A stretch of DNA of 64,000 nt from Sphingobacterium faecium (GTDB taxonomy: Bacteria > Bacteroidota > Bacteroidia > Sphingobacteriales > Sphingobacteriaceae): positions 25,161 through 89,160 of the forward strand of contig NZ_QBKH01000012.1 of the NCBI RefSeq assembly GCF_003054045.1, read 5' to 3'. Shown here piece after piece: positions 51,351 to 59,746 of the stretch; the first letter of the stretch is position 1; the number at the start of each line of letters is the position of its first letter. A program made the translations under genes and the position numbers. Under the pieces are notes generated by a model. The model did no database searches. It worked only from the letters and a program-made list of their open reading frames with translations, and was not told the DNA's origin.

Positions 51351-52733
51351 ATGAAATTAAACAATAAAATCATCATATCGCTGATCCTGACCAATGGAGC
51401 ACTTTTATTAAGTTCTTGCGAAAAATTTGTGGATCTTGGTGCTCCACCTACGCAGGTTATCACTGGAGATGCGTTTGCATCGGATGCATCCGCAAACAGT
51501 GTGATCCGTGGATTGTATAGCACAGTATTAAATATTAACTTGTCTGGCACGACGACGTTCTTTACTGGAATAGCGGCAGACGATCTTCAATATAATGCGA
51601 CAGATGCCGGTATAACAGAGTTTGCAAGTAATAATATCTTAAATACAAATAATAATGTCGCTAACCTGTGGTATAATAGTTATCAATTGATCAAGAATAC
51701 CAACAATGCCATCTCAGGCTTGGATGCATCCAATTCCCTCACGCCACTTATAAAAGATCAGCTGATAGGTGAAGCTAAATTTTTTCGAGCTTATGCTTAT
51801 TTCTATCTTGTGAATTTATATGGTGACGTCCCTTTACAATTGCGGAATGACCTCTATGCATTTGAAGATGCTTCTCTACCACGGGCAAGTAAACAGCAGG
51901 TCTATGATCAGATCGTCAGTGACCTCAAAGATGCAGAGAGTAAAATGCAGACCAACTATGATGCAGCTGCCAGTCCAAGAGGACGGGCCAATAAAGCTGC
52001 CGCCAGCGCCCTATTGGCTAGAGTATATTTATATCAAAAAGACTATCAAAATGCCGAATTGTATGCAACCAAAGTATTGCAGTCATCTGATTATGGTATG
52101 CCTGCTCCAGACAAAAACTTCCAAAACACGAGCAACGAAGTTATCCTTCAGTTGGGAAATCTGACGGGTGTCACAACTTTCGGAGCAAACTATATTACGG
52201 CGGCGACTGCTGTCCCAGGTTATACGCTTCCCGACGCAGTATACAACAGTTTCGAGTCATCATCCACAACTGATCTAAGAAAAATAAACTGGACAAGTCT
52301 TAAAACCATTTCAGGTAAAAACTACTATGCCATCACGAAGTATAAAGTAGCTTCTGGAACAGGTGCAGAATATCATATCATGCTACGGTTGGCAGAACAG
52401 TACCTGATACGCGCGGAAGCTAGATGCAAACTCAATAATCTTAGCGGTGCACGATCTGACATTGATGCTGTGCGTACTCGTGCCGGATTAACGGCTATCC
52501 CTAGTGGCAGTAACGAAACACAATTATTGACCGCGATAGAAACAGAGCGACTTCATGAATTTTTTGGCGAGTATGGTCATCGCTGGCTTGATCTTAAACG
52601 GACTGAACGTGCCACTGCAGTGCTTTCACCCGTTAAAGCAAACTGGCAATCTACAGATGTGCTTTTTCCAATTCCACAGGCTCAAATTCTGATCAACACT
52701 AAACTGACGCAAAATCCTGGATACGAAAACTAA
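51351..52733 (+). CDS. SusD/RagB surface binding lipoprotein, locus B
   Basis: The 460-aa lipoprotein (lipobox L-S-S-C) has the SusD signatures A-K-F-F-R-A-Y-A-Y-F-Y-L-V-N-L-Y-G-D-V-P-L, L-R-L-A-E-Q-Y-L-I-R-A-E-A-R and E-R-L-H-E-F-F-G-E-Y-G-H-R-W-L-D-L-K-R, and a final Q-N-P-G-Y. It forms the surface lid of the SusC complex. It starts 11 bp after the SusC stop. Confidence 0.94.
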   Translation: MKLNNKIIISLILTNGALLLSSCEKFVDLGAPPTQVITGDAFASDASANSVIRGLYSTVLNINLSGTTTFFTGIAADDLQYNATDAGITEFASNNILNTNNNVANLWYNSYQLIKNTNNAISGLDASNSLTPLIKDQLIGEAKFFRAYAYFYLVNLYGDVPLQLRNDLYAFEDASLPRASKQQVYDQIVSDLKDAESKMQTNYDAAASPRGRANKAAASALLARVYLYQKDYQNAELYATKVLQSSDYGMPAPDKNFQNTSNEVILQLGNLTGVTTFGANYITAATAVPGYTLPDAVYNSFESSSTTDLRKINWTSLKTISGKNYYAITKYKVASGTGAEYHIMLRLAEQYLIRAEARCKLNNLSGARSDIDAVRTRAGLTAIPSGSNETQLLTAIETERLHEFFGEYGHRWLDLKRTERATAVLSPVKANWQSTDVLFPIPQAQILINTKLTQNPGYEN

Positions 52734-52761
52734 ATTATTACAAATAACAGATCTTTAAAAA

Positions 52762-54234
52762 ATGAAAACAACAATCTTAACCATTGCCTTGACTTTTGCC
52801 CTAGCTAATACTATGGCACAAAAGGCATCGGGGGACAAATTTCAAAAATATCTCCCTATAATAGAAAAAGGCAGCATAGCTCAAAAAGATTCGCTTACAA
52901 ATGTACTTTTAACCGAAATTAAGGGCTATAAAACAGAGCAAGAGTTCCGCACAACGATCAATATTCTACGGTCATTGGGAAAGGAAGAGCAACAGGCTTC
53001 GGTAGAAGCTATTGCGAAGAAAAAGTATCCAAAGGGATCACTGACCCGCGATGCTTTTATCACCAATGTATTTTACAACGCACCCACTGTCCAGGAAAAG
53101 GAAAAAGCCTATCATGATCTGAACAAAAAGTGGCCGGCCAAAAACTTCAGCGAAGAACTTTTGACCTATGATTATGTTTTAGCCAATTTAGCACAGGGAT
53201 TTGCAAATGATGGAAATGCTCCTAAAGCTATCCATTACCTTGGCGAAATGAAAGAAAAATTTTGGCGTGGCAATGGATATCTGCCCGTAGGTCAGATATT
53301 ATTATCGGCAGGAGATACAGCAACTGCAGCACCGCTCCTAAAAACTGCTATGGATGACAGTTATTACTACCTAAGCCTTCCTGAGGATCAGAAAGACAAT
53401 AAAGCAAGATTCGCCTCTATGGGTTATGCCAGCTCTATGTCTGCTTATGTCAATATCTTAGTAGCTCAAAAAAAATATACCGATGCACTTGGTTACATAG
53501 AAAATGCACTAAAAGCGGCTCCTGAACAAGCTGATGGATTAGCAATGGTTTACTATAAATCGCTGATGGGAACAGGACGGAAACTGGAGGCGTATAATAT
53601 CTTGACGAAATTATATACTAAAGGACAATTTGCTGTTGAGAATGATCTTAAAAAACTCTACTTGGAATTGAACGGGTCTGCTCAGGGCTATGAAAATTTT
53701 AGTGCATCATTAAAAGAAACGTTAACAAAGAATATACGTGACCATATTAAAGAAATGGAGACCTTCAAACCTGCTCCGAATTTTGAGTTGATCAATTTAA
53801 AAGGTGAAAAAGTGTCGTTGGCCAGTTTAAAAGGAAAAGTTGTCGTCCTAGATTTCTGGGCTACTTGGTGTCAGCCTTGCGTGCGTTCATTTCCGGGTAT
53901 GAAAGCTGCGCAGGAATCATATGCAAATGATAAAGATGTTCAATTCCTGTTTATGAATACTTGGGAGCGCGACAAAAATTATAAAGAAAATGTATTGGCT
54001 TTTGTAACAAAAAATAATTATCCTTTTGAAGTTCTTTTTGATGATCAAAAAGATCCTCAAACTGGTGAGGTAATGGCTGCTAAATTTGGTGTGAAAGGTA
54101 TTCCTGCTAAATTTATTATCGATAAGGAAGGAAATATTCGGTATTTCTTAACCGGCTCTTCTCCGAATGTTGACTATATAAAACTAGAAATGAAGGAGTT
54201 GATCGAAGCGGCAAAGAAGCCCTATAAAGGTTAA
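52762..54234 (+). CDS. TlpA-like thioredoxin with TPR-like domain, locus B
   Basis: The 490-aa exported protein has a signal ending near N-T-M-A-Q-K, a long helical region with TPR-like repeats (A-L-G-Y-I-E-N-A-L-K-A-A-P-E-Q-A), and a C-terminal TlpA/AhpC thioredoxin domain with F-W-A-T-W-C-Q-P-C (Cys370, Cys373) and G-I-P-A-K-F-I-I-D. It probably reduces disulfides in the periplasm. It is the functional counterpart of the locus A thioredoxin but with a different N-terminal half. No M16 protease follows here. Confidence 0.92.
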   Translation: MKTTILTIALTFALANTMAQKASGDKFQKYLPIIEKGSIAQKDSLTNVLLTEIKGYKTEQEFRTTINILRSLGKEEQQASVEAIAKKKYPKGSLTRDAFITNVFYNAPTVQEKEKAYHDLNKKWPAKNFSEELLTYDYVLANLAQGFANDGNAPKAIHYLGEMKEKFWRGNGYLPVGQILLSAGDTATAAPLLKTAMDDSYYYLSLPEDQKDNKARFASMGYASSMSAYVNILVAQKKYTDALGYIENALKAAPEQADGLAMVYYKSLMGTGRKLEAYNILTKLYTKGQFAVENDLKKLYLELNGSAQGYENFSASLKETLTKNIRDHIKEMETFKPAPNFELINLKGEKVSLASLKGKVVVLDFWATWCQPCVRSFPGMKAAQESYANDKDVQFLFMNTWERDKNYKENVLAFVTKNNYPFEVLFDDQKDPQTGEVMAAKFGVKGIPAKFIIDKEGNIRYFLTGSSPNVDYIKLEMKELIEAAKKPYKG

Positions 54235-54337
54235 AAAATATGGAAATTAAAATAGCAAGAAAATTTTCTTCCACACCATGTTGTGGTTGTGTTAGTTTTA
54301 CATGTTAAAAAAGTATCCCAAATTTTCATTTTATAAC

Positions 54338-54370
54338 AAAAGCCAGCTTTTTTACTTAAAGCTGGCTTTT
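54338..54370 (+). terminator. Terminator of locus B
   Basis: Perfect 13-bp arms AAAAGCCAGCTTT and AAAGCTGGCTTTT with a 7-base loop, followed by TTCATTTT. Confidence 0.85.
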
Positions 54371-54700
54371 TTCATTTTGAAAATATGATAGTCTAATAAT
54401 ATGAAGTGATAAATGGATAGGTGAAGTTCTGAGGATAAATAAAATAATCATGATTGGTATTTAGACACATTTGCAGAAACTACTTCTAAAGCCAAAGGGC
54501 TCATTTATAAAGTTTAGATACCAGATTTCACACTCAGTTTTCAAGTTTCTATTTATGGGAAACGAAAGAAGACAAGGTATCAGTTTGGACCAAATTGATA
54601 AATTTATCCAGATTTAATTCTGGTTTACTGGTTGGATCCTATATTTGTAATGAGTAAAGCGTTTATAAAGCCCAGCGTTCATTTAATATTTTGTTTATCC
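54371..54700. other. Intergenic stretch, possibly with gene debris
   Basis: A few coding-like runs appear (for example F-A-E-T-T-S-K-A-K-G-L-I-Y-K near 54470), broken by stops, but nothing that can be assigned. Confidence 0.3.
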
Positions 54701-55030
54701 ATGGATCTTAATAGTTTACAGTACTTACAGCCATTCGTTCATTATAGCTTACACTTTTTAGTCCCAGGATTATTAGCTTTTCTGTTTTTCAAACAACAAT
54801 GGAAACGCGCCTGGCTGATTATGATCGCCACGATGCTCGTGGATATGGATCATTTGTTAGCGACACCGATATTCGACCCGGGGCGTTGTAGCATAGGCTA
54901 TCATCCACTTCACTCCTATTATGCCATTGCGGTATACTTCGTGTTACTTTTTTTTCCAAAAACGCGCATTATTGCTGTCGGATTACTCTTCCATATGTTG
55001 ACCGATTGGCAAGATTGTCAATGGCACTAA
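54701..55030 (+). CDS. DUF6122 family membrane protein
   Basis: The 109-aa protein (start taken at M-D-L-N-S because the family begins just before F-V-H-Y; a longer frame exists) has three to four hydrophobic helices and the family blocks H-Y-S-L-H-F-L-V-P-G, M-L-V-D-M-D-H-L-L-A-T-P-I-F, R-C-S-I-G-Y-H-P-L-H-S and H-M-L-T-D-W-Q-D-C. The many His and Asp residues suggest a metal-dependent membrane enzyme (LexA-independent, YdjM-like hydrolase pattern), but function is unknown. A 31-bp exact copy of its 3' end occurs at 59612-59642. Confidence 0.85.
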   Translation: MDLNSLQYLQPFVHYSLHFLVPGLLAFLFFKQQWKRAWLIMIATMLVDMDHLLATPIFDPGRCSIGYHPLHSYYAIAVYFVLLFFPKTRIIAVGLLFHMLTDWQDCQWH

Positions 55031-55087
55031 TCAACAAGTTATTAAAAGAAATTAAGAAATAGTTTACTCGTTACACAACACATCCAT

Positions 55088-57502
55088 TTAGTTATCGCGA
55101 ACGATGCTTCGGTTCTTTTCATCTTCAGCACTGTTCACTTTTTTGACATTTCTAATTGTACCTCCAAAACTATAAGTCAAGTTAACTTTTACCATACGCG
55201 TTTCAATATGATTGCGCCAGTTCTGCTGTATTGCACCACTATTCTGCTGGAAGCTATTTTTATATGATTTAAAAACATCTACTAAGCTCATTTGGACAGA
55301 AGCTCGTTTTTTCAAAAACTGTTGCCTCACTCCAACTGTTAAATAGCCAAATGCCTCATTGCTGATGTTTCGTTCTACACTTTTACCGCGGTAGTTGTAA
55401 ATAAACATAAATGAGAAATTTTTATGAAGCAAAAAACTATTATAAGAAGTTGCTGAAAGGCTATACCGACCGTCAGTATTCAGCAAAACACCATCAAATT
55501 CACCTCTAAATGACCGTTTTGAAAATATCGCATTCGAACTGGTATACCACCAAGGCAATACCTGCTTGCCATACATCGCTTGAAGCGTAAAATAACCTGA
55601 ATGATCCGCATTGCCCGGTAATGACGTCACAATACCATCCTCCAAGGGTACAGTTAAATTGGTGAAGTCGCCTAGGCTATAACTATAAGTAACACCCGCA
55701 AAAAAAGCATTTTTATAGCCATACCACAAGTCTGCATTGTAAGCCAACACCGATCTTAACGCAGGATTTCCCTGCTGCAGATTCTTACTGTTGATGATCC
55801 GGATCAATGGATTTAAACTTTCAAAACCGGGGCGCTCGATCCTTTTATTAATCCCAAGACTAAGGTTATGATTTTTGGTAAATTTATAATCTACATGCAA
55901 TGATGGAAAAGGATTAAAATAATTTTTCTTTAAGCTATTTTGCCCAAATTGCTGCTCTCCTTTTCCATATGTATACTCTCCTCTGATCCCCAGCTGATAG
56001 GACAGCTTTTCGCTGGTAGCACTATATGTCAAGTATAGAGCCGTTACATTTTCTCGATAATCAAACAAATTGGTTTCCTGCGTTACAGCATCCCGGTAAT
56101 CGTTGCTGTTTTCAGAATATACAAAACTTGTTTTCATTCCCATCTCGAGCTGACGCCGTTTACCTAAAGGATGAACATAATCTGTTTTAAACGCATATAC
56201 ATCAAATATGCGATCTTGAGCGATCACACTGGGCCGTTCCGATAAAGGATCGAAAGAAACTGTTTTATTATTTTGATCATTGTAGTTAGCATAGCTATAG
56301 TAATCCAGATCCATTGTCAGATCCCTGCCAAGGGTATCGATCTGGTGCTGTAAGCGTAAACCGGTCGAAAAATTTGGCGCTTCAATATCAACACGGCTGA
56401 TAAACTCAGATAGAACCCTACTGTTGGTACTTACATCCACTTGTTCAATTTGCGCTACCCCATCTCGCCACAAAGTTTGAAAACCAGGTTTGATATAGGC
56501 CGACAAAGTTGTACGTTTGGATAGATAAAAATCCATTCCAAGATTGGGTGTATAGGTGGTATTTGCCCTGGTGCTCTGCATATTCGATACCGATCGACCA
56601 GTAACTGCTCGCGCATCATTTAAAAAAGTGGTTACGATATCAGTGTCATAAAAATACTTATTGTAATTATAATCCAGATTCAAAAGCAGATTATACACCT
56701 TTCCTTTATAATTGAGATTAACACCGCCATTCGCTTTTCGATAAGCACCTTTACCACCTCCAGCATATATATTACCGTCAAGCCCACCTTTAAAATTACG
56801 TTTACGGATAATGTTGATAATGGCACCGTTTCCTGCAGCATCATATTTAGCAGATGGCTGGCTAATCAATTCCACTTTTTCGATCGCTGCCGAAGAGATA
56901 CCTTTCAGCAGACCAGACAACGCATCAGCCGACAGTGTGCTCACCTTACCATCTATATAAATCTGAACAGATTTTCCATTTAAAGTGATCCGGTCCAATG
57001 CATCAACGGTGACCCCTGGAAATTGGTTCATTACCTCCATTATCGGGGCACCGGAACCCAGACCATTCAGATTGACGATCACTTTATCAGCCCTCCTCTC
57101 GACAAAAGGAAGTTTTGCATCAATCGTTACCGTGCCCAACTGTGTCGCCGCAACCTGAAGTACCATACTGCCCAGGTCTATTGAAGACAGTCCCTTGCTT
57201 TCAAAAGGCTGTGAATAAATTACCTTATACCCCATGCTCTTCACTTCGAGCAGGTATTTCCCCGCTGGGAGCCCAAAACCAAAATAACCCAAGCTATCTG
57301 CCAGTACCATTTTGATCGTATTTGAATCAAGATTATTTTTTAGCGCTACCTGAGCATAGGGAACAGCAGTATTTTTTTCATTTACGATTCGACCGTATAC
57401 ATGGTCCTTTTTTTGCTGGGCATGAACGGTAAACGAAAGGCATAATAGTAAGCCTAAATAGCTATAAAATCGGATGGATTTAAAAATCAGAGGGCACGTC
57501 AT
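55088..57502 (-). CDS. TonB-receptor-like outer-membrane beta-barrel protein
   Basis: The 804-aa protein (start at ATG 57502, the first Met that fits a signal peptide) has a signal ending V-H-A-Q, a carboxypeptidase regulatory-like domain (V-Y-G-R-I-V-N-E-K-N-T-A-V-P-Y-A), a plug-like domain (P-G-V-T-V-D-A-L-D-R-I, G-A-I-I-N-I-I) and a large C-terminal barrel of the outer-membrane beta-barrel family type. Its promoter carries two copies of the operator found before the BlaI gene, so it is probably part of the BlaI/M56 regulon. Confidence 0.92.
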   Translation of the reverse strand: MTCPLIFKSIRFYSYLGLLLCLSFTVHAQQKKDHVYGRIVNEKNTAVPYAQVALKNNLDSNTIKMVLADSLGYFGFGLPAGKYLLEVKSMGYKVIYSQPFESKGLSSIDLGSMVLQVAATQLGTVTIDAKLPFVERRADKVIVNLNGLGSGAPIMEVMNQFPGVTVDALDRITLNGKSVQIYIDGKVSTLSADALSGLLKGISSAAIEKVELISQPSAKYDAAGNGAIINIIRKRNFKGGLDGNIYAGGGKGAYRKANGGVNLNYKGKVYNLLLNLDYNYNKYFYDTDIVTTFLNDARAVTGRSVSNMQSTRANTTYTPNLGMDFYLSKRTTLSAYIKPGFQTLWRDGVAQIEQVDVSTNSRVLSEFISRVDIEAPNFSTGLRLQHQIDTLGRDLTMDLDYYSYANYNDQNNKTVSFDPLSERPSVIAQDRIFDVYAFKTDYVHPLGKRRQLEMGMKTSFVYSENSNDYRDAVTQETNLFDYRENVTALYLTYSATSEKLSYQLGIRGEYTYGKGEQQFGQNSLKKNYFNPFPSLHVDYKFTKNHNLSLGINKRIERPGFESLNPLIRIINSKNLQQGNPALRSVLAYNADLWYGYKNAFFAGVTYSYSLGDFTNLTVPLEDGIVTSLPGNADHSGYFTLQAMYGKQVLPWWYTSSNAIFSKRSFRGEFDGVLLNTDGRYSLSATSYNSFLLHKNFSFMFIYNYRGKSVERNISNEAFGYLTVGVRQQFLKKRASVQMSLVDVFKSYKNSFQQNSGAIQQNWRNHIETRMVKVNLTYSFGGTIRNVKKVNSAEDEKNRSIVRDN

Positions 57503-57524
57503 GTTTGGTATAAATTGGTATACC

Positions 57525-57555
57525 CAAACATACAACTAATAAACTAGTTATACAA
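57525..57555 (-). promoter_or_regulatory. Promoter of the receptor-like gene
   Basis: TTG (57555-57553), 20 bases, then TATGTTTG (57532-57525): an exact TTG-N20-TAnnTTTG match, 22 bp before the start codon. The BlaI-type operator overlaps its -33 element. Confidence 0.75.
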
Positions 57556-57580
57556 CTAATTTATTAGTTGCTACAACTAA
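57544..57580. promoter_or_regulatory. Two BlaI-type operators upstream of the receptor gene
   Basis: Site 1: CTAGTT-ATAC-AACTAA (57544-57559). Site 2: TTAGTT-GCTAC-AACTAA (57564-57580). Both match the site before blaI, TTAGTT-N5-AACTAA. Site 1 covers the -33 element. Confidence 0.7.
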
Positions 57581-57618
57581 ATAAACAATTATTAAAACAC
57601 AACACATTGATTATCAGT

Positions 57619-58719
57619 TCAAAAATTAACATTTATTCGATAAAGAGAACGAACACGATAACCGTTTTGCAAGGCTGGTTCCCAATTTGGGCTTAAGGTA
57701 ATCATGCGCAAGGCTTCCCTATCCGCCACATCACTTAATCCATGCTCAACTTTCTCATGAGTCACTTCACCATTAGCTTCAACAATGAAACTCACTTGTA
57801 CCTTTCCACTTTTGGTCGAGATCTTTCTTGAATTTTTAATCAAAAAATGGCTAAATGCATCAAATCCTCCTGGAAAAGCAGCAGGCTGCACCATAATATC
57901 CGAAGGCGTATTATTAACATTTGAAACATTCCACGAGCACAGCACAGCAATCAGAGTTGTCATGGGCACGACCAATACATATTTCCACAAACGTCTAACA
58001 GTAGACCTATTGCATTGAAGCATCTTGATCCGGGCTTCCAATAATGAAGGATTATAAAATGTATTGGTCAGTACCGCTCCCGCTTTAAAAGATTGTAGCA
58101 AAAGAGCCATGGCATATTGCTTCTTGCTAGTAGCAAATTTTACAGCATGCTCATCTGCCAGATACTCATGCACAAACTTCAGGTTTTTACGGTAGCCATA
58201 TACGAGCGGGTTGAACCAAAAAAATAGGGCAACCAGTTCAACAAAAAGAATATCCAGTGTATGCAGCTGTCTCACATGAACATCTTCATGTGCATCTATA
58301 ATTTCAAAATCCAGCAGATTCGGATCAATGACTTTAGTTTTCCAAAATGAAAATGCCCGCCCTTCCGCCTTCGAGAGCAGTTGCTTTTTTATACCGGCCA
58401 ATCTAACGATCAGCCATGCTGCACTGCAACTAACGCCGGTCCAGTATAAAACCGAAATCAGGCGCAATTGGGCGTCTGTAACAGAAGCCAGCTTTTCTTT
58501 TGCAATAAAAGAAAAAGAAATTTCCATCAATTCCATTTGAGGCATACCACTCAAAGACGAAAAGTTAAACAATGGGAGCACGATCGCCAAAAAAAGTGTC
58601 GTTATCAAATAAATCCTATTCCATAAAAAGAAAGTCTCCCGTTTGAGGACGAGTTGATAAAACACATAAAAAATGGTCATCGCTATACTCGACCAAATGA
58701 AGTAAAGCTGGTTTTCCAC
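57619..58719 (-). CDS. M56 family (BlaR1-like) membrane peptidase with TonB C-terminal domain
   Basis: The 366-aa integral membrane protein has four hydrophobic segments and the M56 zinc motif H-E-D-V-H (144-148), with E-Y-L-A-D-E-H-A-V downstream. The periplasmic end (Q-V-S-F-I-V-E-A-N-G-E-V-T-H-E-K-V, A-L-R-M-I) has the TonB C-terminal fold seen in many Bacteroidota M56 proteins. In characterised relatives it senses a signal and cleaves the BlaI repressor. It starts 5 bp after the BlaI gene stop. Confidence 0.93.
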   Translation of the reverse strand: MENQLYFIWSSIAMTIFYVFYQLVLKRETFFLWNRIYLITTLFLAIVLPLFNFSSLSGMPQMELMEISFSFIAKEKLASVTDAQLRLISVLYWTGVSCSAAWLIVRLAGIKKQLLSKAEGRAFSFWKTKVIDPNLLDFEIIDAHEDVHVRQLHTLDILFVELVALFFWFNPLVYGYRKNLKFVHEYLADEHAVKFATSKKQYAMALLLQSFKAGAVLTNTFYNPSLLEARIKMLQCNRSTVRRLWKYVLVVPMTTLIAVLCSWNVSNVNNTPSDIMVQPAAFPGGFDAFSHFLIKNSRKISTKSGKVQVSFIVEANGEVTHEKVEHGLSDVADREALRMITLSPNWEPALQNGYRVRSLYRINVNF

Positions 58720-58724
58720 AGGAT

Positions 58725-59093
58725 TTAGTCTTTAATTTTATCAATCATCTTCAGCAACTGTTGAGCATCCTTTAAGTCAATTTTTTTTTCATTTACAAAA
58801 AAGGAGAACATATCTTGAATAGAATTGGAGAAGTAGTTGTCCAAAAATTTATCAGCTTCGAAACGCATATACTCCTCTTTTGAAATCAACGGATAGTAAC
58901 GATGCGTTTTACCAAAAGCTTCGTAAGCCACCACACCCTTGGTCTCCAAAATACGGACTACCGTAGAAACAGTGCTATAAGCAGGCTTAGGTTCCGGTAA
59001 TTCCTGGATGATTTCTTTCACAAATGCTTTCTTTAATTTCCATAGCACCTGCATCAATTGGCGTTCTACTTTGGTAAACTCTACTATTTCCAT
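58725..59093 (-). CDS. BlaI/MecI/CopY family repressor
   Basis: The 122-aa winged-helix repressor has K-V-E-R-Q-L-M-Q-V-L-W and P-A-Y-S-T-V-S-T-V-V-R-I-L-E-T-K-G-V-V as recognition helix, and a helical dimerisation/cleavage region at the C-terminus. It forms an operon with the M56 peptidase and should repress its own promoter and that of the receptor-like gene through the TTAGTT-N5-AACTAA sites. No beta-lactamase is nearby, so the regulated process is not antibiotic resistance on present evidence. Confidence 0.94.
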   Translation of the reverse strand: MEIVEFTKVERQLMQVLWKLKKAFVKEIIQELPEPKPAYSTVSTVVRILETKGVVAYEAFGKTHRYYPLISKEEYMRFEADKFLDNYFSNSIQDMFSFFVNEKKIDLKDAQQLLKMIDKIKD

Positions 59094-59111
59094 CGCTTAT
59101 TCTTTTATACT

Positions 59112-59146
59112 CAAATATCAGCTAAATAATTAGTTATCACAACTAA
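59112..59146 (-). promoter_or_regulatory. blaI promoter with embedded operator
   Basis: On the minus strand TTG (59142-59140), 20 bases, then GATATTTG (59119-59112), one base off TAnnTTTG. The operator TTAGTT-N5-AACTAA (59130-59146) includes the -33 TTG, the same geometry as at the receptor promoter. Confidence 0.7.
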
Positions 59147-59236
59147 AAGACAATTAATTATCGAACGGATTGCTTCTGCGCAATAGATCTGATAATGCTT
59201 TTTTAATATTTATTCTGATCTCAATCTCTAAAAAAT

Positions 59237-59260
59237 TAGCTTCATTGTATTGTGAAGCTA
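59237..59260. repeat. Short hairpin upstream of the BlaI operon
   Basis: TAGCTTCA and TGAAGCTA around an 8-base loop, in a gene-free stretch. Confidence 0.4.
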
Positions 59261-59397
59261 TTTACATTAAAATAACGTTATGTCAATCCATGACTAACCA
59301 TTGCTATCCATAGATTACAGTCCATTCACTTCTATGATGAGTCATCTCTGATAAAATATACTCTCATTGGGTGTATACTCACATCATGATAAACCGA

Positions 59398-59610
59398 TTA
59401 TAATGAACGCAATGGAATTTTCAACTCGATTTTCCTTTTTTTGGAGCTTGACTTGGAAGCTATTTTTGTCTTTGCAGTTTCCGGACCGTAACGCCAAACC
59501 ATCACCTGTGGCTCCTCCTAGTTAGGTCTACGCTCTTCAATCATGAGGCCCGGTGCTTTCGCTAAGTTTTGGCTCAGATCTGCTGAATTGCGATTCGCTT
59601 TCTTCCAGTT
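59398..59610 (-). pseudogene. Decayed reading frame with in-frame stop
   Basis: A coding-like minus-strand frame of 70 codons without a start: W-K-K-A-N-R-N-S-A-D-L-S-Q-N-L-A-K-A-P-G, an in-frame TAG, then V-M-V-W-R-Y-G-P-E-T-A-K-T-K-I and a basic end before TAA. No family recognised. It directly abuts the DUF6122 remnant. Confidence 0.5.
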
Positions 59611-59611
59611 T

Positions 59612-59649
59612 TGTTGACCGATTGGCAAGATTGTCAATGGCATCACTAA
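59612..59649 (+). pseudogene. 3' tail of a second DUF6122 gene
   Basis: Thirty-one bases identical to 54996-55026 in the intact DUF6122 gene, then CAT CAC TAA, encoding L-T-D-W-Q-D-C-Q-W-H-H before a stop. The extra His shows it is the tail of a paralogous copy, not a copy of the present gene end. Confidence 0.7.
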
Positions 59650-59716
59650 ACCGGTGGTGGGGCGCTGATTCGTCCCTATGTACATCAATTCAGCTTCGGA
59701 TGATAGATAAAAATTA

Positions 59717-59736
59717 GGACAGCTGCTAGACTGCCC
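59717..59736. terminator. Weak hairpin after the DLH-like gene
   Basis: GGACAG and CTGCCC around an 8-base loop, bounded by A/T tracts on both sides, 11 bp past the stop of the minus-strand hydrolase gene. Confidence 0.45.
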
Positions 59737-59746
59737 CGATTTTTTA

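Noticed and set aside
57619..59093. Beta-lactam resistance locus
   Set aside because: BlaI and M56 proteins are present but no beta-lactamase or penicillin-binding protein gene is nearby; the shared operator points to the outer-membrane receptor-like gene.
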